A stretch of 64,000 nucleotides of DNA from Prochlorococcus marinus XMU1410 (lineage in GTDB: Bacteria; Cyanobacteriota; Cyanobacteriia; PCC-6307; Cyanobiaceae): positions 248,001-312,000 of the forward strand of contig NZ_JAAORH010000001.1 in assembly GCF_017696085.1 (NCBI RefSeq), in the 5' to 3' direction. Position 1 is the first letter of the stretch. Each line of letters begins with the position of its first letter. Below the pieces are notes generated by a model. The model was not told the DNA's origin. It did no database searches and was given only the letters and a program-made list of their open reading frames with translations. Below, one piece after another: positions 1 to 9,332 of the stretch. The translations under genes and the position numbers were made by a program.

Positions 1-12
1 TTGTAAAAATAG

Positions 13-1287
13 TTACTTACTATTCGATAATAGGATTAATCGGAGGCTGTTCAAACACACATTTACACTTAGTCTTTGAATTTCTATTCGATTTCGTGTT
101 GAGTTAAATAGTTTTTTTATATTAGTTATATGATTATTCGGTCCTGAAATTGAAATATAGACAAGTCCAACCGGTTTATCTTGACTCCCTCCTTTAGGAC
201 CAGCTATGCCACTAATTGCTATTGCCCAATCTGCTCCTAATTTCTCTTTTACATTAATTGCCATGGCCTCACAAACTTCTTCAGAAACAGCTCCATATTT
301 TGTAAGCTTTTCTTTAGAAATATTTAATAATGAATTTTTTAGTTCATTACTATAGGAAACAATACTACCTTGAAAAACTTGAGATGATCCTGATATTGAG
401 GTTAGTGATGATGATAGAAGGCCTCCGGTGCAGGATTCAGCAAAAACAATAGTTTCGTTCCTCTTGGTTAATTCTTTTATTAAAACGCTAGGAAGAGTAT
501 CATTATCCTCTCCAAAAATAAATTTTGAAAAATCTTTTTTTAATTTTTCTTTAATAGGTTTAATTATATTTTTTGCTTCTAGGTTATTCTTAGCTCGCGC
601 GGTGATTCTGAGTTTAACCTCTCCTAAGTTTGCATATGGAGCAACGGTAGGGTTTTTAAGATTTAATAGATCATTAATTTTTTCAGCAACGCTTGATTCT
701 CCAATACCCGCAAATTTAAGAGTATTTGAAAAAAAGGAATAATTATCTGAGAATTTGGTTTTAATGAAATCATACGCAGTCTCTTCCCACATAGTTTTCA
801 TTTCACTGGGTACTCCTGGGAAAGTAAGGATAGTAAAATCTTTTACTGGTTCCCAAATCATTCCTGGGGCAGTGCCCCTAGGGTTATTAATAATTTGAGC
901 ATTTTCTGGGAAGAAACATTGTTTCCTTAAGCTGGAGGAATCGTCCTTGAGCTTTGAGTATGAAAGTTTTTGTTTAATTTCATCCCATAAGAGGGGCCTT
1001 TCAAAAAGAGATACATTAAAAGATTTGGCTATTGCTTCAGTAGTTAAGTCATCTGGGGTGGGTCCCAAGCCACCAGTTGTAATTAGAAGATTACTTCTTT
1101 TAGATATTTCTTGAATTACTTTTATAATTCGATCATAATTATCACCGACAGTTGATTGTCTAAAGTGATTTAAGCCTAATTGAGATAACTGTTCAGAAAT
1201 CCATTGAGCATTTGTATTGATAATATTTCCTAAGAGTAGCTCTGTTCCGATAGAAAGAATTTCAACTCCCTTGGAGTTAGGACTCAT
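13..1287 (-). CDS. cinA: CinA family protein (nicotinamide-nucleotide amidohydrolase)
   Basis: The 424-residue protein has the two CinA domains in order. An N-terminal molybdopterin-binding-like domain (about 1-170) carries a [10 protein letters not shown] motif. A C-terminal PncC-type amidase domain (about 260-420) carries AESCTGG, with the likely catalytic serine at S285. In the family the C-terminal domain deamidates NMN to nicotinate mononucleotide in pyridine-nucleotide recycling. The start codon overlaps the glyA stop as ATGA, so the two genes are probably co-transcribed and translationally coupled. Length is normal for full-length CinA. The role in natural competence suggested by the name is not supported by anything seen here. 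Confidence 0.93.
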   Translation of the reverse strand: MSPNSKGVEILSIGTELLLGNIINTNAQWISEQLSQLGLNHFRQSTVGDNYDRIIKVIQEISKRSNLLITTGGLGPTPDDLTTEAIAKSFNVSLFERPLLWDEIKQKLSYSKLKDDSSSLRKQCFFPENAQIINNPRGTAPGMIWEPVKDFTILTFPGVPSEMKTMWEETAYDFIKTKFSDNYSFFSNTLKFAGIGESSVAEKINDLLNLKNPTVAPYANLGEVKLRITARAKNNLEAKNIIKPIKEKLKKDFSKFIFGEDNDTLPSVLIKELTKRNETIVFAESCTGGLLSSSLTSISGSSQVFQGSIVSYSNELKNSLLNISKEKLTKYGAVSEEVCEAMAINVKEKLGADWAIAISGIAGPKGGSQDKPVGLVYISISGPNNHITNIKKLFNSTRNRIEIQRLSVNVCLNSLRLILLSNSK

Positions 1288-2555
1288 TTAATTGATGCTT
1301 CAAGTTTGCCTTCATAAAGAGGAAAACGATTACATAAGGTTAATACTCTTTCTTTACATTGACTTTCAATCAGTGAATCGTCTGGGTTAAGTAATCTATC
1401 AGCAATAATTTCGCCAACTTCAGCAAAAGCATCTTCATTAAAGCCTCTAGTAGTTAAAGCAGCAGTTCCCAACCTTAGTCCGCTGGTTACAAAAGGTGAT
1501 TCAGGGTCAAATGGAACAGTATTTTTATTTGCAGTGATATTCACTTCACTTACAAGTAAGTCAGCAATCTTACCAGTCATATTGATACTTCTTAAATCGA
1601 GTAAAACAATATGGTTATCAGTGCCTCCACTAACGATATTAATACCTCTATTTATTAAAGTTGAAGCTAGAACTTTTGCATTTTTTATTACTTGTTGGGA
1701 ATAATTAACGAAATCTGGCTGCAAGGCTTCTCCAAATGCAACTGCTTTAGCGGCAATAATATGTTCTAAGGGACCACCCTGAGTTCCGGGGAAAACAGAT
1801 TTATCAAATTTCTTTCCAAATTCTGCATCTTTACACAAGATAAGTCCCCCTCTAGGCCCTCTTAATGTTTTATGAGTAGTTGTAGTTACTACATCACAAT
1901 ATGGTATTGGATTTGGGTGGAGTTTACTTGCTACAAGACCGGCGATGTGTGCAATATCAGCCATTAAGAATGCACCAACTTCATCTGCAATATTTCTAAA
2001 TGACTCAAAATCGATTGTTCTTGGATAAGCAGAATATCCACATATGATTAATTTTGGTTTTGTTTCAAGTGCTATCTCTCTTATTTCATCAAAATTTAAT
2101 TCACTAGTTTCTTTATTTACGCCATAGTGAACTGCATTGAACCATTTACCACTCATATTTACTGGAGACCCATGAGTTAGGTGCCCACCATGAGATAAAT
2201 CCATCCCCATGATTGTGTCGCCAGGTTTAAGTAGACTTAGGAAAACAGCAGCATTTGCCTGCGCTCCACTATGGGGTTGAACATTAGCCCAATTTGCATT
2301 AAATAATTTTTTCGCTCTCTGAATAGCTAATTCTTCGATTTCATCAACAAATTCACATCCCCCGTAATATCTTTTTTGGGGTAATCCCTCGGCGTATTTA
2401 TTTGTAAGTACGGAACCTTGAGCCTGCATAACGGCAATTGATGCGAAATTTTCGCTTGCGATTAACTCAAGATGAGTTTCCTGCCTATTTTTTTCAGAGT
2501 TAATAAAATTCGATATTACTGGATCACTTTCTTTAAGATTTTGAAGTATATTCAT
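1284..2555 (-). CDS. glyA: Serine hydroxymethyltransferase
   Basis: This 423-residue PLP enzyme interconverts serine and glycine with transfer of a one-carbon unit to tetrahydrofolate, in the cytosol. The PLP-binding lysine is K229, within [14 protein letters not shown]. Other family blocks seen are LIASENF and the [12 protein letters not shown] segment. Length matches bacterial GlyA. It lies upstream of cinA with a 4-bp overlap, and 78 bp downstream of a tRNA-Arg gene on the same strand. The ATG start agrees with the usual N-terminus of the family. Confidence 0.97.
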   Translation of the reverse strand: MNILQNLKESDPVISNFINSEKNRQETHLELIASENFASIAVMQAQGSVLTNKYAEGLPQKRYYGGCEFVDEIEELAIQRAKKLFNANWANVQPHSGAQANAAVFLSLLKPGDTIMGMDLSHGGHLTHGSPVNMSGKWFNAVHYGVNKETSELNFDEIREIALETKPKLIICGYSAYPRTIDFESFRNIADEVGAFLMADIAHIAGLVASKLHPNPIPYCDVVTTTTHKTLRGPRGGLILCKDAEFGKKFDKSVFPGTQGGPLEHIIAAKAVAFGEALQPDFVNYSQQVIKNAKVLASTLINRGINIVSGGTDNHIVLLDLRSINMTGKIADLLVSEVNITANKNTVPFDPESPFVTSGLRLGTAALTTRGFNEDAFAEVGEIIADRLLNPDDSLIESQCKERVLTLCNRFPLYEGKLEASIK

Positions 2556-2633
2556 AGAATTTGATAAGTAATACCCATAATATAGACGATATTTTTTAGA
2601 AAAATATAAAAAGAATATTTCAGAATTTTAAAC

Positions 2634-2706
2634 GCGCCTGGAGAGATTCGAACTCCCGACACCCTGATCCGTAGTCAGGTGCTCTAATCCACTGAGCTAC
2701 AGGCGC
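2634..2706 (-). tRNA. tRNA-Arg (anticodon ACG)
   Basis: A 73-nt cloverleaf reads GCGCCTG...CAGGCGC on the minus strand with a fully paired 7-bp acceptor stem. The D-arm is AGCTCAGTGGATTAGAGC. The anticodon stem CCTGA/TCAGG encloses the loop CTACGGA, giving anticodon ACG. The T-arm carries GTTCGAATC. No CCA is encoded. A34 would be deaminated to inosine to read CGN codons. Confidence 0.96.
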
Positions 2707-2762
2707 ATAATTATGTAATATCTCTGTTTCAGGGTCTCTTAGTCAACTAGATTTCGGGTAAA

Positions 2763-3044
2763 ATGTCTATTATTAACAATCTAATTATCAATATGCCTAT
2801 AAAGTGGTACGGAAATGGTGACTCAGAAGATCCTATCTATAAACATTTTTCTCGAATAGTAAATTTTGTTATTCACTGCATGATATTTACTGCGATTGTA
2901 AGTGGCACGTGGCTTTTAAAAGAGATTAAATATGAAATCAGCTATTTTAATAATTTTGCAATTGTCTGGTCAGTTCTTTTGGCCTCCCATTTACTTTTCG
3001 TAATTATAAAAAAACCTAAAGATACTTCAAAACAATCAACTTAA
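2763..3044 (+). CDS. Small two-helix membrane protein, function unknown
   Basis: The 93-residue product has two likely membrane helices (about residues 32-50 and 64-84) and a lysine-rich C-terminus. I do not recognise a characterised family. The N-terminus is uncertain: a second ATG at 2793 (MPIKWYGNG...) leaves a more compact protein and may be the true start. It is followed 14 bp later by another small gene on the same strand, so the two probably form a short operon facing away from the tRNA-Arg and glyA genes. Confidence 0.7.
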   Translation: MSIINNLIINMPIKWYGNGDSEDPIYKHFSRIVNFVIHCMIFTAIVSGTWLLKEIKYEISYFNNFAIVWSVLLASHLLFVIIKKPKDTSKQST

Positions 3045-3058
3045 ATTAATTTATTTTT

Positions 3059-3343
3059 ATGGACTCTCAGATAAGTATAAGTGATCTAGAAAATGTTATT
3101 TCCGAAAAGGTTTTTATAAAAATAGAAAAGTGGAATTTGTATCTTGGAGACGCTGGACTAGCTAGGCATCTTGCTATTGAATGTATCAGCAATAAAGATC
3201 AAGGCCCATTGGAGGCTGCAAAATTAAGTCTGGAAGCAATAAATGTAAAAGTAGGGGATGGTGTTAATAGTATTCCACTGATTAATTTAATCACTAACTC
3301 ACAAATTCTAGAATTAGAAGAGATTTTGGAAAGTTTTTTTTAA
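3059..3343 (+). CDS. DUF3181-like small cyanobacterial protein
   Basis: This 94-residue soluble acidic protein has a KWNLYLGDAGLARHLA segment followed by KVGDGVNSIPLINLI. From memory, this pattern matches the small cyanobacterial family DUF3181, whose function is unknown. It sits 14 bp behind a small membrane-protein gene and ends 3 bp before the stop of the convergent murJ gene. The family assignment is by recall only. Confidence 0.6.
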   Translation: MDSQISISDLENVISEKVFIKIEKWNLYLGDAGLARHLAIECISNKDQGPLEAAKLSLEAINVKVGDGVNSIPLINLITNSQILELEEILESFF

Positions 3344-3346
3344 AAA

Positions 3347-4969
3347 CTAAATTTCTTTTTTTGAAACTTTAAATTTATTTACTTTCAAGAATTTTGTAAG
3401 TAAAAAATAAATCACAAAAAAAGTTAGAGTTCCAAATATTAATAATAAAAATTCTGCAAAATTTGAATTGAAGTTATTCGTAGTTTGGAGAATAGTAAAA
3501 CAAAGTGTGCTGTCTATAAATGCTGCTAATGACATGAGGCTAATTTTCCTCAATAAATCCAAGTTAGGTATATGGATATCTTCATTTCGCAGATTAAAAG
3601 AAAGCAAAATACAGACTATAAGGTTGACTATTACTGAAGATAAAATTATTCCCACAACTCCGAAATTATATGGAGAAAGATTCCCAAAATTCTTAATTGG
3701 GGCACCAATTAAAAACCAATCAAAAAAAATATTAAATATTATCCCTGCAAATGAAGACTTAAAAGGGAAGTTTGTTCTTTCTATTGAATAGTAAGTTCTT
3801 ACTAATAAATCTCTATAAAGATAAAATGGTATGCCAACTGCATAAGCAATTAATATATTTTTTACTTTTAAAGTTGCTGAATAATCAAAAGATCCTCTTT
3901 GAAAAACTAATTGTACGATTTGATTATTGAATGTTATGAAAAATGCGGTTAAAAAAATAGTGGTTAAGAAACAGTACTCTATTCCAGAGATCAATTTTTT
4001 TTGGAGACCTCTTTTGTCTTTTTCACTTCTTAATTTAGAAAATTTTGGAAGTAATGGCAGAATCAAGGAGTTAGATAATATGCCTAAGGGGGCTTGTATA
4101 AGAAAGTTGCCGTAAGCTAGTCCAGATGCTGCGCCTTGAAAACTTGAAGCAAAAAACATATCGATAAAAACATTAATTTGACTTAAACCTGATGAGATTG
4201 ATGCTGGAATAATTAGTTTGAAAATTCTCCTCTCTTCATCTTTAAATAAATTGAAGGTTGACTCTAATCTCAAGAGACCAATTTTATTTATTTCCCAAAT
4301 TTGAACAACAAACTGAATTAAAGTTCCTGTCAAAGTTGCAAAAGCTAGTAATCCCGAATAAGTAAAGAAATGAGAATATGCATTTTCTTGGTTGAAAATC
4401 CAACTTAATAAAATAAAAAAAATAGTAGTTACGCTTGTTATTGCTGGACTTATACTTGATAAAAAGAATTTTCTTTGGGAATTTAAGGCGCCAAAGCTTA
4501 AACCTATGAATCCGGACAAAGGGATGCAAGGTGTAAGTATTTTTAATTGGTAAGTGGCAATCGATTTAGCTTCGTAACTTAAATTGGGGGCTAATAATTC
4601 AATTAATAAATTGGCATTAGAGTAAATGAATATGGCTAAAATGAATAATAATATTGAAAGTTTTATGCTTACTTGAGTTAAAACTATTCCTCCATTGTTT
4701 TTGTTAAGCGGAGTTAAAACTGCAACAACTGCGTTATGTAAGGGACCATTAATTCCTCCAATGATTATTAGCAAAAAACCTGGGATTATATAGGCATAAT
4801 TAAATGCGTCGTATGTTAGCCCAACCCCAAAAGCAGCAGCTATGAATATTTGTCTTATACATCCAGCTAATTTACTTAGACCAGTACCAAATGAAATTGA
4901 AAAAACATTATTTTTTAAAAATGAATGCATTTGGATTTGTCTAAATTTTTCAAGAAGTTTAAGTTTCAA
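3347..4969 (-). CDS. murJ: Lipid II flippase MurJ/MviN family
   Basis: The 540-residue polytopic membrane protein has about 14 predicted helices and the MviN-type beginning GTGLSKLAGCIRQIFIAAAFG. Family members flip lipid-linked peptidoglycan precursors across the inner membrane. Characteristic later segments include LILPLLPKFSKL and a VQLVFQRGSF block between the two halves. The first codon of the open frame is TTG; an ATG at 4930 gives a protein 13 residues shorter and is a reasonable alternative. It is transcribed divergently from sfsA, with a 31-bp gap. Confidence 0.9.
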   Translation of the reverse strand: MKLKLLEKFRQIQMHSFLKNNVFSISFGTGLSKLAGCIRQIFIAAAFGVGLTYDAFNYAYIIPGFLLIIIGGINGPLHNAVVAVLTPLNKNNGGIVLTQVSIKLSILLFILAIFIYSNANLLIELLAPNLSYEAKSIATYQLKILTPCIPLSGFIGLSFGALNSQRKFFLSSISPAITSVTTIFFILLSWIFNQENAYSHFFTYSGLLAFATLTGTLIQFVVQIWEINKIGLLRLESTFNLFKDEERRIFKLIIPASISSGLSQINVFIDMFFASSFQGAASGLAYGNFLIQAPLGILSNSLILPLLPKFSKLRSEKDKRGLQKKLISGIEYCFLTTIFLTAFFITFNNQIVQLVFQRGSFDYSATLKVKNILIAYAVGIPFYLYRDLLVRTYYSIERTNFPFKSSFAGIIFNIFFDWFLIGAPIKNFGNLSPYNFGVVGIILSSVIVNLIVCILLSFNLRNEDIHIPNLDLLRKISLMSLAAFIDSTLCFTILQTTNNFNSNFAEFLLLIFGTLTFFVIYFLLTKFLKVNKFKVSKKEI

Positions 4970-5000
4970 TTATATTTGATTTTTAACTAACGACATATTT

Positions 5001-5741
5001 ATGAATGATCGGATAATTGAATTTGATCCATTAATTGAAGGAGTTTTAATCAAGAGGTATAAAAGGTTTCTTGCAGATATAAAATTAGAGAGCGGAGAGG
5101 TAGTAACTGCTCATTGTGCCAACACAGGACCAATGAAGGGACTTTTGAGTGAGGGAGCAAAGGTAAGAATAAGTGTTTCCCCTTCTCCAAAAAGAAAATT
5201 ACCTTTTACTTGGGAACAGATATGTGTTTTAAATGCAAAAAATGAGGAAGTTTGGGTTGGTATTAATACTCTATTTGCAAATAAGTTAATCAAAAAGGTT
5301 ATTGAGAAAAATTTGCTTGACGAAATGATAGGAGAAATTGAGACAATTAAATCTGAAGTTCCTTATGGAAAAGATAAAAAAAGCAGAATTGACTTTTTAT
5401 TAACTCCAAAATCTTCAAATCCTGATAAACGTAACATTTACATAGAGGTTAAAAATACGACTTGGATTAGAGAAAATGTTGCTCTATTCCCTGATACAGT
5501 AACGAAAAGAGGCCAAAAACACCTCATAGAATTAAAGGAATTAATTCCTAAAAGTAAAAGTGTATTAGTACTTTGTATTACAAGAAAAGACGCTTGTTTT
5601 TTTGCCCCCGGAGATGACGCAGATCCCTTATACGGAAATCTTTTTAGAGCATCTTTAAGTGCAGGAATGATAACGATTCCTTGTTCCTTTGAATTTCATA
5701 AAGACCACATATCATGGAGAGGAATTAAACCTTTGAAATAA
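5001..5741 (+). CDS. sfsA: SfsA family nuclease-like protein
   Basis: This 246-residue protein is full length for SfsA. Signature blocks are [12 protein letters not shown] near residue 38, a PD-(D/E)XK-like core (SRIDFLL...YIEVKNTTW, about 127-152), and the C-terminal FRASLSAG. The E. coli homologue was named for stimulation of maltose use; DNA binding and nuclease activity have been proposed for the family. The physiological role in cyanobacteria is unknown. It lies between murJ (divergent) and amt1. Confidence 0.92.
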   Translation: MNDRIIEFDPLIEGVLIKRYKRFLADIKLESGEVVTAHCANTGPMKGLLSEGAKVRISVSPSPKRKLPFTWEQICVLNAKNEEVWVGINTLFANKLIKKVIEKNLLDEMIGEIETIKSEVPYGKDKKSRIDFLLTPKSSNPDKRNIYIEVKNTTWIRENVALFPDTVTKRGQKHLIELKELIPKSKSVLVLCITRKDACFFAPGDDADPLYGNLFRASLSAGMITIPCSFEFHKDHISWRGIKPLK

Positions 5742-5824
5742 ATAAAATCTTGATATTTTGAAACTTATAAAAATCAAAATTTTTAATTTAACAAATTATT
5801 TTTTAAGGTGCAACTATAAAAATG

Positions 5825-5838
5825 GTATCAACAACTAC
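5825..5838 (+). promoter_or_regulatory. NtcA-binding box upstream of amt1
   Basis: GTATCAACAACTAC is an exact GTA-N8-TAC match to the cyanobacterial nitrogen regulator NtcA. It is placed 23 nt before a TAAATT -10 element (5862-5867), close to the 22-nt spacing typical of NtcA class II promoters, where the box replaces the -35. It is 82 bp before the amt1 start. NtcA control of ammonium transporters is well established in cyanobacteria. Confidence 0.85.
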
Positions 5839-5861
5839 TAGACACTCATAAGTTTTTTGAA

Positions 5862-5867
5862 TAAATT
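5862..5867 (+). promoter_or_regulatory. Putative -10 element of the amt1 promoter
   Basis: TAAATT fits the TAN3T form of the cyanobacterial -10 and sits 23 nt after the NtcA box. Transcription would start near 5874, giving a leader of roughly 45 nt. Confidence 0.55.
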
Positions 5868-5880
5868 TAAATTTGAAAGG

Positions 5881-5901
5881 AAACAGTAAAACTGTTTTTT
5901 T
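5881..5901 (+). other. Hairpin plus T-run in the amt1 leader
   Basis: AAACAGT (5881-5887), loop AAA, ACTGTTT (5891-5897) form a perfect 7-bp stem. The T-run beginning in the stem continues to 5901. It lies inside the predicted amt1 leader, 20 nt before the ATG at 5921. It has the shape of a weak intrinsic terminator or an mRNA-stabilising element; function is not established. Confidence 0.45.
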
Positions 5902-5920
5902 GCAGATCTAATTTTTTTTT

Positions 5921-7381
5921 ATGACCACTGCTTTGCAAACGCCTCAAAGGCGCTCTAGGTCCAAACTTCAAGACGCAAGTCTTGTTAATGGACCTATGCT
6001 CCTTTTGAGGAGTATTCGAGGATTTAGTTCAAACCGCTCAATGTTGTGGCTTGCAACTGTTCCCCTAGCTTTGTTTGGTTTAGGTATTTTTAATCTTTCA
6101 GCTCACGCAGCTGATTTACCTGAGTTGAATGCAGCTTTTCTTGCTAACAATTTATGGCTTTTGATCGCTACTATTCTAGTGATCTTTATGAACGCCGGTT
6201 TCGCTATGGTTGAGGCAGGTATGTGCCGTTCTAAGAACGCTGTTAACATCCTTGCTAAAAACCTCTTTGTATTTGCTCTAGCTGTAACTTCTTATTGGTT
6301 TATCGGCTATTCATTAATGTACGGAGGAAGTGTTGCCGACGGTTGGCTTTATTTTGGCGGCTTATTTTTTGATCCAACAGTTACTGCAGATATGGTAACT
6401 GACGCTGGATTAGTCCCAACTGTTGATTTCTTGTTCCAGTCTGCTTTTGCAGGAACTGCGGCAACTATCGTTTCCGGTCTTGTTGCTGAAAGAGTTAAAT
6501 TTGGAGAATTTGTTGTTTTTGCTGTTGTATTAACTGCATTTATATATCCAATTGCTGGTAGCTGGAAATGGAATGGTGGTTGGCTTGATTCTTTAGGTTT
6601 TGTTGATTTTGCTGGTTCTTCAATTGTTCACTCAGTTGGAGCATGGGCGGGTCTTGTAGGAGCTATGCTTCTTGGACCAAGAATTGGCAAATACTCTGAT
6701 GGGAAGCCACAGGCTATGCCAGGACACAATATGGCTATAGCTACTCTAGGTGCATTAGTCCTATGGATAGGTTGGTACGGATTTAACCCCGGTTCTCAAC
6801 TTGCTATGGATCAATGGGTTCCATATGTTGCTGTAACAACTACTTTAGCAGCAGCAGCTGGAGCTATTGGTGCAACTATTGTTTCAACATTAACTTCTGG
6901 TAAGCCTGATCTTACAATGATAATTAACGGTATCCTTGCTGGTTTGGTTAGTATCACTGCTGGTTGTGGTGATATGACTCTCGCTGGAGCTTGGTTCGCA
7001 GGACTAGTAGGCGGAATTATCGTTGTATTTTCTGTTGCAGCACTTGATGCCGCTGAGATTGATGATCCTGTAGGTGCATTCTCTGTTCACGGAGTTTGTG
7101 GTGTATGGGGTACTGTAGTTATCGGTCTTTGGGGTACAGCTGTACAAGGTGATGGAGCAGGTATGGGATTGTTCAATGGTGGAGGTATTACCCTTCTTCT
7201 AGTTCAAGCTCTTGGTGCCGCAGCTTATGCTATTTGGACACTAGTTACTTGCTGGATTGCCTGGTCCGTAATCGGAGGATTATTCGGTGGAATCCGAGTA
7301 TCTGAAGAGGAAGAGACTCAAGGCTTGGATATAGGAGAGCATGGTATGGAAGCATATCCAGACTTTGCATCTGCTAAATAA
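5921..7381 (+). CDS. amt1: Ammonium transporter Amt1
   Basis: The 486-residue Amt/Mep/Rh channel imports ammonium across the cytoplasmic membrane. It has an N-terminal extension with a cleavable-looking helix ending near HAADLPELN (about residue 65), followed by about 11 membrane helices. The pore twin histidines are H237 (SIVHSVGAW) and H390 (SVHGVCGVWG). FNPGSQL and the GFAMVEAG segment are also family marks. Codon use looks less AT-extreme than that of its neighbours, as expected for a highly expressed gene. It is monocistronic in appearance: NtcA promoter upstream and a strong terminator at 7401-7434. Confidence 0.97.
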   Translation: MTTALQTPQRRSRSKLQDASLVNGPMLLLRSIRGFSSNRSMLWLATVPLALFGLGIFNLSAHAADLPELNAAFLANNLWLLIATILVIFMNAGFAMVEAGMCRSKNAVNILAKNLFVFALAVTSYWFIGYSLMYGGSVADGWLYFGGLFFDPTVTADMVTDAGLVPTVDFLFQSAFAGTAATIVSGLVAERVKFGEFVVFAVVLTAFIYPIAGSWKWNGGWLDSLGFVDFAGSSIVHSVGAWAGLVGAMLLGPRIGKYSDGKPQAMPGHNMAIATLGALVLWIGWYGFNPGSQLAMDQWVPYVAVTTTLAAAAGAIGATIVSTLTSGKPDLTMIINGILAGLVSITAGCGDMTLAGAWFAGLVGGIIVVFSVAALDAAEIDDPVGAFSVHGVCGVWGTVVIGLWGTAVQGDGAGMGLFNGGGITLLLVQALGAAAYAIWTLVTCWIAWSVIGGLFGGIRVSEEEETQGLDIGEHGMEAYPDFASAK

Positions 7382-7400
7382 TCAAACTGCAAATTGATTT

Positions 7401-7434
7401 AAGAAACCTGACTTATGTCAGGTTTCTTTTTTTT
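7401..7434 (+). terminator. Rho-independent terminator of amt1
   Basis: AAGAAACCTGAC and GTCAGGTTTCTT pair as a 12-bp stem (7401-7412 with 7417-7428) around a TTAT loop, followed by a T-run to 7434. It begins 20 bp after the amt1 stop codon. Confidence 0.9.
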
Positions 7435-7469
7435 ACGAAAAATTATTTAAAACGTTGTAATATAGAAAG

Positions 7470-8666
7470 ATGGACACTCAAGCTTTTAGAAGATCTCTTC
7501 ATCATTCTGATAGATACAATAGGAGGGGTTTCGATTCTCCAACAAAAAGAGCTAAAGCGTTAGAAGAAGCTTACCAAAGTGATTTGATAAGTTCTATTAG
7601 GGATAATGAGTTTACTTACACTAAAGGCAGACTAAAGATAAAGTTGGCCCAAGCTTTCGGTTTCTGTTGGGGAGTTGAAAGAGCTGTTGCAATGGCTTAT
7701 GAAACTAGAAGACATTACCCAAATGAGAATATTTGGATTACAAACGAAATAATTCATAATCCCTCGGTGAATGATCATTTAAGAAAAATGAATGTAAAAT
7801 TCATCTCAGCTAAAAATGGAATTAAAGATTTTTCTTCAGTTTCTAATGGGGATGTTGTTATACTCCCTGCTTTCGGAGCTACTGTTCAAGAAATGAAACT
7901 CTTGCATGAAAAAGGTTGTCATATCATTGATACAACTTGTCCATGGGTTTCAAAGGTTTGGCATACAGTTGAAAAACATAAAAAACATGTTTTCACATCT
8001 ATTATTCACGGAAAATTTAAACATGAAGAGACTCTCGCTACAAGTTCATTCGCAGGTAAATATTTAGTTGTACTTGATCTAGAAGAAGCGAACTACGTTT
8101 CTGAATATATTCTGGGGAGAGGTAATAGAAATGAGTTTATGAACAAATTTGCTAAAGCTTGTTCTAATGGATTTGATCCTGATCAAGATTTAGATAGAGT
8201 GGGAGTTGCAAATCAGACAACTATGCTTAAAAGCGAGACTGAGGAAATTGGAAAGGTTTTTGAAAGGACTATGTTAAAGAAATTTGGACCAGAAAACTTA
8301 AATAGTCACTTTTTAGCTTTTAATACTATTTGTGATGCAACTGAAGAAAGACAAGATGCAATGTTCTCTTTGGTTGATGAAGATCTTGATATTTTAGTAG
8401 TTATTGGAGGCTTCAATTCTTCCAATACTACTCACCTACAAGAAATAGCAATTAACAAAAATATTTCTTCTTTTCACATTGATACGCCAGAGAGGATATC
8501 AGTTAAAGAAAACTCAATATTTCATAAACCACTTGGATCAGAATTAGAACTTAAAAATAATTTTCTACCTAGTGGAAAAATTAATGTTGGAATTACTTCA
8601 GGTGCATCAACTCCTGATAAGGTAGTTGCGGATGTTATTGAAAAGTTAATTGATATTGCTTCCTGA
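7470..8666 (+). CDS. ispH: 4-hydroxy-3-methylbut-2-enyl diphosphate reductase
   Basis: The 398-residue LytB/IspH enzyme makes IPP and DMAPP in the last step of the MEP isoprenoid pathway, feeding chlorophyll phytyl chains, carotenoids and quinones. The three Fe-S cluster cysteines are C66 ([10 protein letters not shown]), C157 (DTTCPWVSK) and C288 ([11 protein letters not shown]). It belongs to the longer cyanobacterial/plant type, with about 50 extra N-terminal residues compared with E. coli IspH. It follows the amt1 terminator and so probably has its own promoter. Confidence 0.96.
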   Translation: MDTQAFRRSLHHSDRYNRRGFDSPTKRAKALEEAYQSDLISSIRDNEFTYTKGRLKIKLAQAFGFCWGVERAVAMAYETRRHYPNENIWITNEIIHNPSVNDHLRKMNVKFISAKNGIKDFSSVSNGDVVILPAFGATVQEMKLLHEKGCHIIDTTCPWVSKVWHTVEKHKKHVFTSIIHGKFKHEETLATSSFAGKYLVVLDLEEANYVSEYILGRGNRNEFMNKFAKACSNGFDPDQDLDRVGVANQTTMLKSETEEIGKVFERTMLKKFGPENLNSHFLAFNTICDATEERQDAMFSLVDEDLDILVVIGGFNSSNTTHLQEIAINKNISSFHIDTPERISVKENSIFHKPLGSELELKNNFLPSGKINVGITSGASTPDKVVADVIEKLIDIAS

Positions 8667-8770
8667 ATTAGTTATTCATTTATTAATATGCTGAGTTTTT
8701 TAAATTTATTAGTCAGATAATTCCAAAAGATCTACTTTATTAACTAGAATAATTAAAAAATTAATGAAGT

Positions 8771-9331
8771 ATGGAAGACAAAGCGCAAACTAATCAGGTT
8801 CAAACTGCAAGTATGAATAGATCAAAAGCTCCTCAAAAAGTTGAAGTTGTAGTGGCCAATCCATCTTCAGGGTCAGAAGTAAATATCCTTGGAGAACTAT
8901 CGATTTTTATTTTAAGAATAGGTTTTTGTGCTTTAATGATCCATCATGGCCTTGAGAAACTTCAGGATCCTCAGGGTTTTGCTGAGTTTGTCGTTGGTAA
9001 GTACTTCCCATTTTTGCCAGGTGATCCTGTTATCTGGACTTTTGCAGCAGGAATTACTCAATTGGTATGCCCAGCAGGATTGGCTTTAGGGATTTTTGCT
9101 AGGCTTTCTTCCCTTGGTTTATTCTCAACTATGGCATTTGCAGTTTATTTTCATTTTCTTGATACTGGACTACAAGGTTTTCCTCTGGCAGTTGTTGATG
9201 GTCATAATTATGCTTTCGAATTGTCTTTTATATATGGGGCTATTTCTCTCTACTTTCTATGTGCAGGTCCAGGCAGGCTATCTTTATTCAGAAAAACTAA
9301 TAAAATTACATATTATCCAAAATCAACATAA
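8771..9331 (+). CDS. DoxX family membrane protein
   Basis: The 186-residue protein has a hydrophilic N-terminal stretch of about 45 residues, then four membrane helices with the DoxX-type MIHHGLEKLQDPQGFAEFV segment and a DGHNYAFELSFIYGA segment in the last part. DoxX proteins are small membrane proteins linked to quinone or thiol redox chemistry in some bacteria; the substrate here is unknown. It is 104 bp downstream of ispH. Its stop lies 1 bp from the stop of convergent purH. Confidence 0.85.
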   Translation: MEDKAQTNQVQTASMNRSKAPQKVEVVVANPSSGSEVNILGELSIFILRIGFCALMIHHGLEKLQDPQGFAEFVVGKYFPFLPGDPVIWTFAAGITQLVCPAGLALGIFARLSSLGLFSTMAFAVYFHFLDTGLQGFPLAVVDGHNYAFELSFIYGAISLYFLCAGPGRLSLFRKTNKITYYPKST

Positions 9332-9332
9332 T

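Noticed and set aside
428-742. 104-codon open frame on the plus strand inside cinA
   Set aside because: It lies wholly antisense to a well-conserved gene, and the product shows no domain. The AT-rich codons of cinA explain the open frame.
2634-2706. tRNA-Arg as an attachment site for an island
   Set aside because: No integrase gene, no repeat of the tRNA 3' end and only core genes on both sides.
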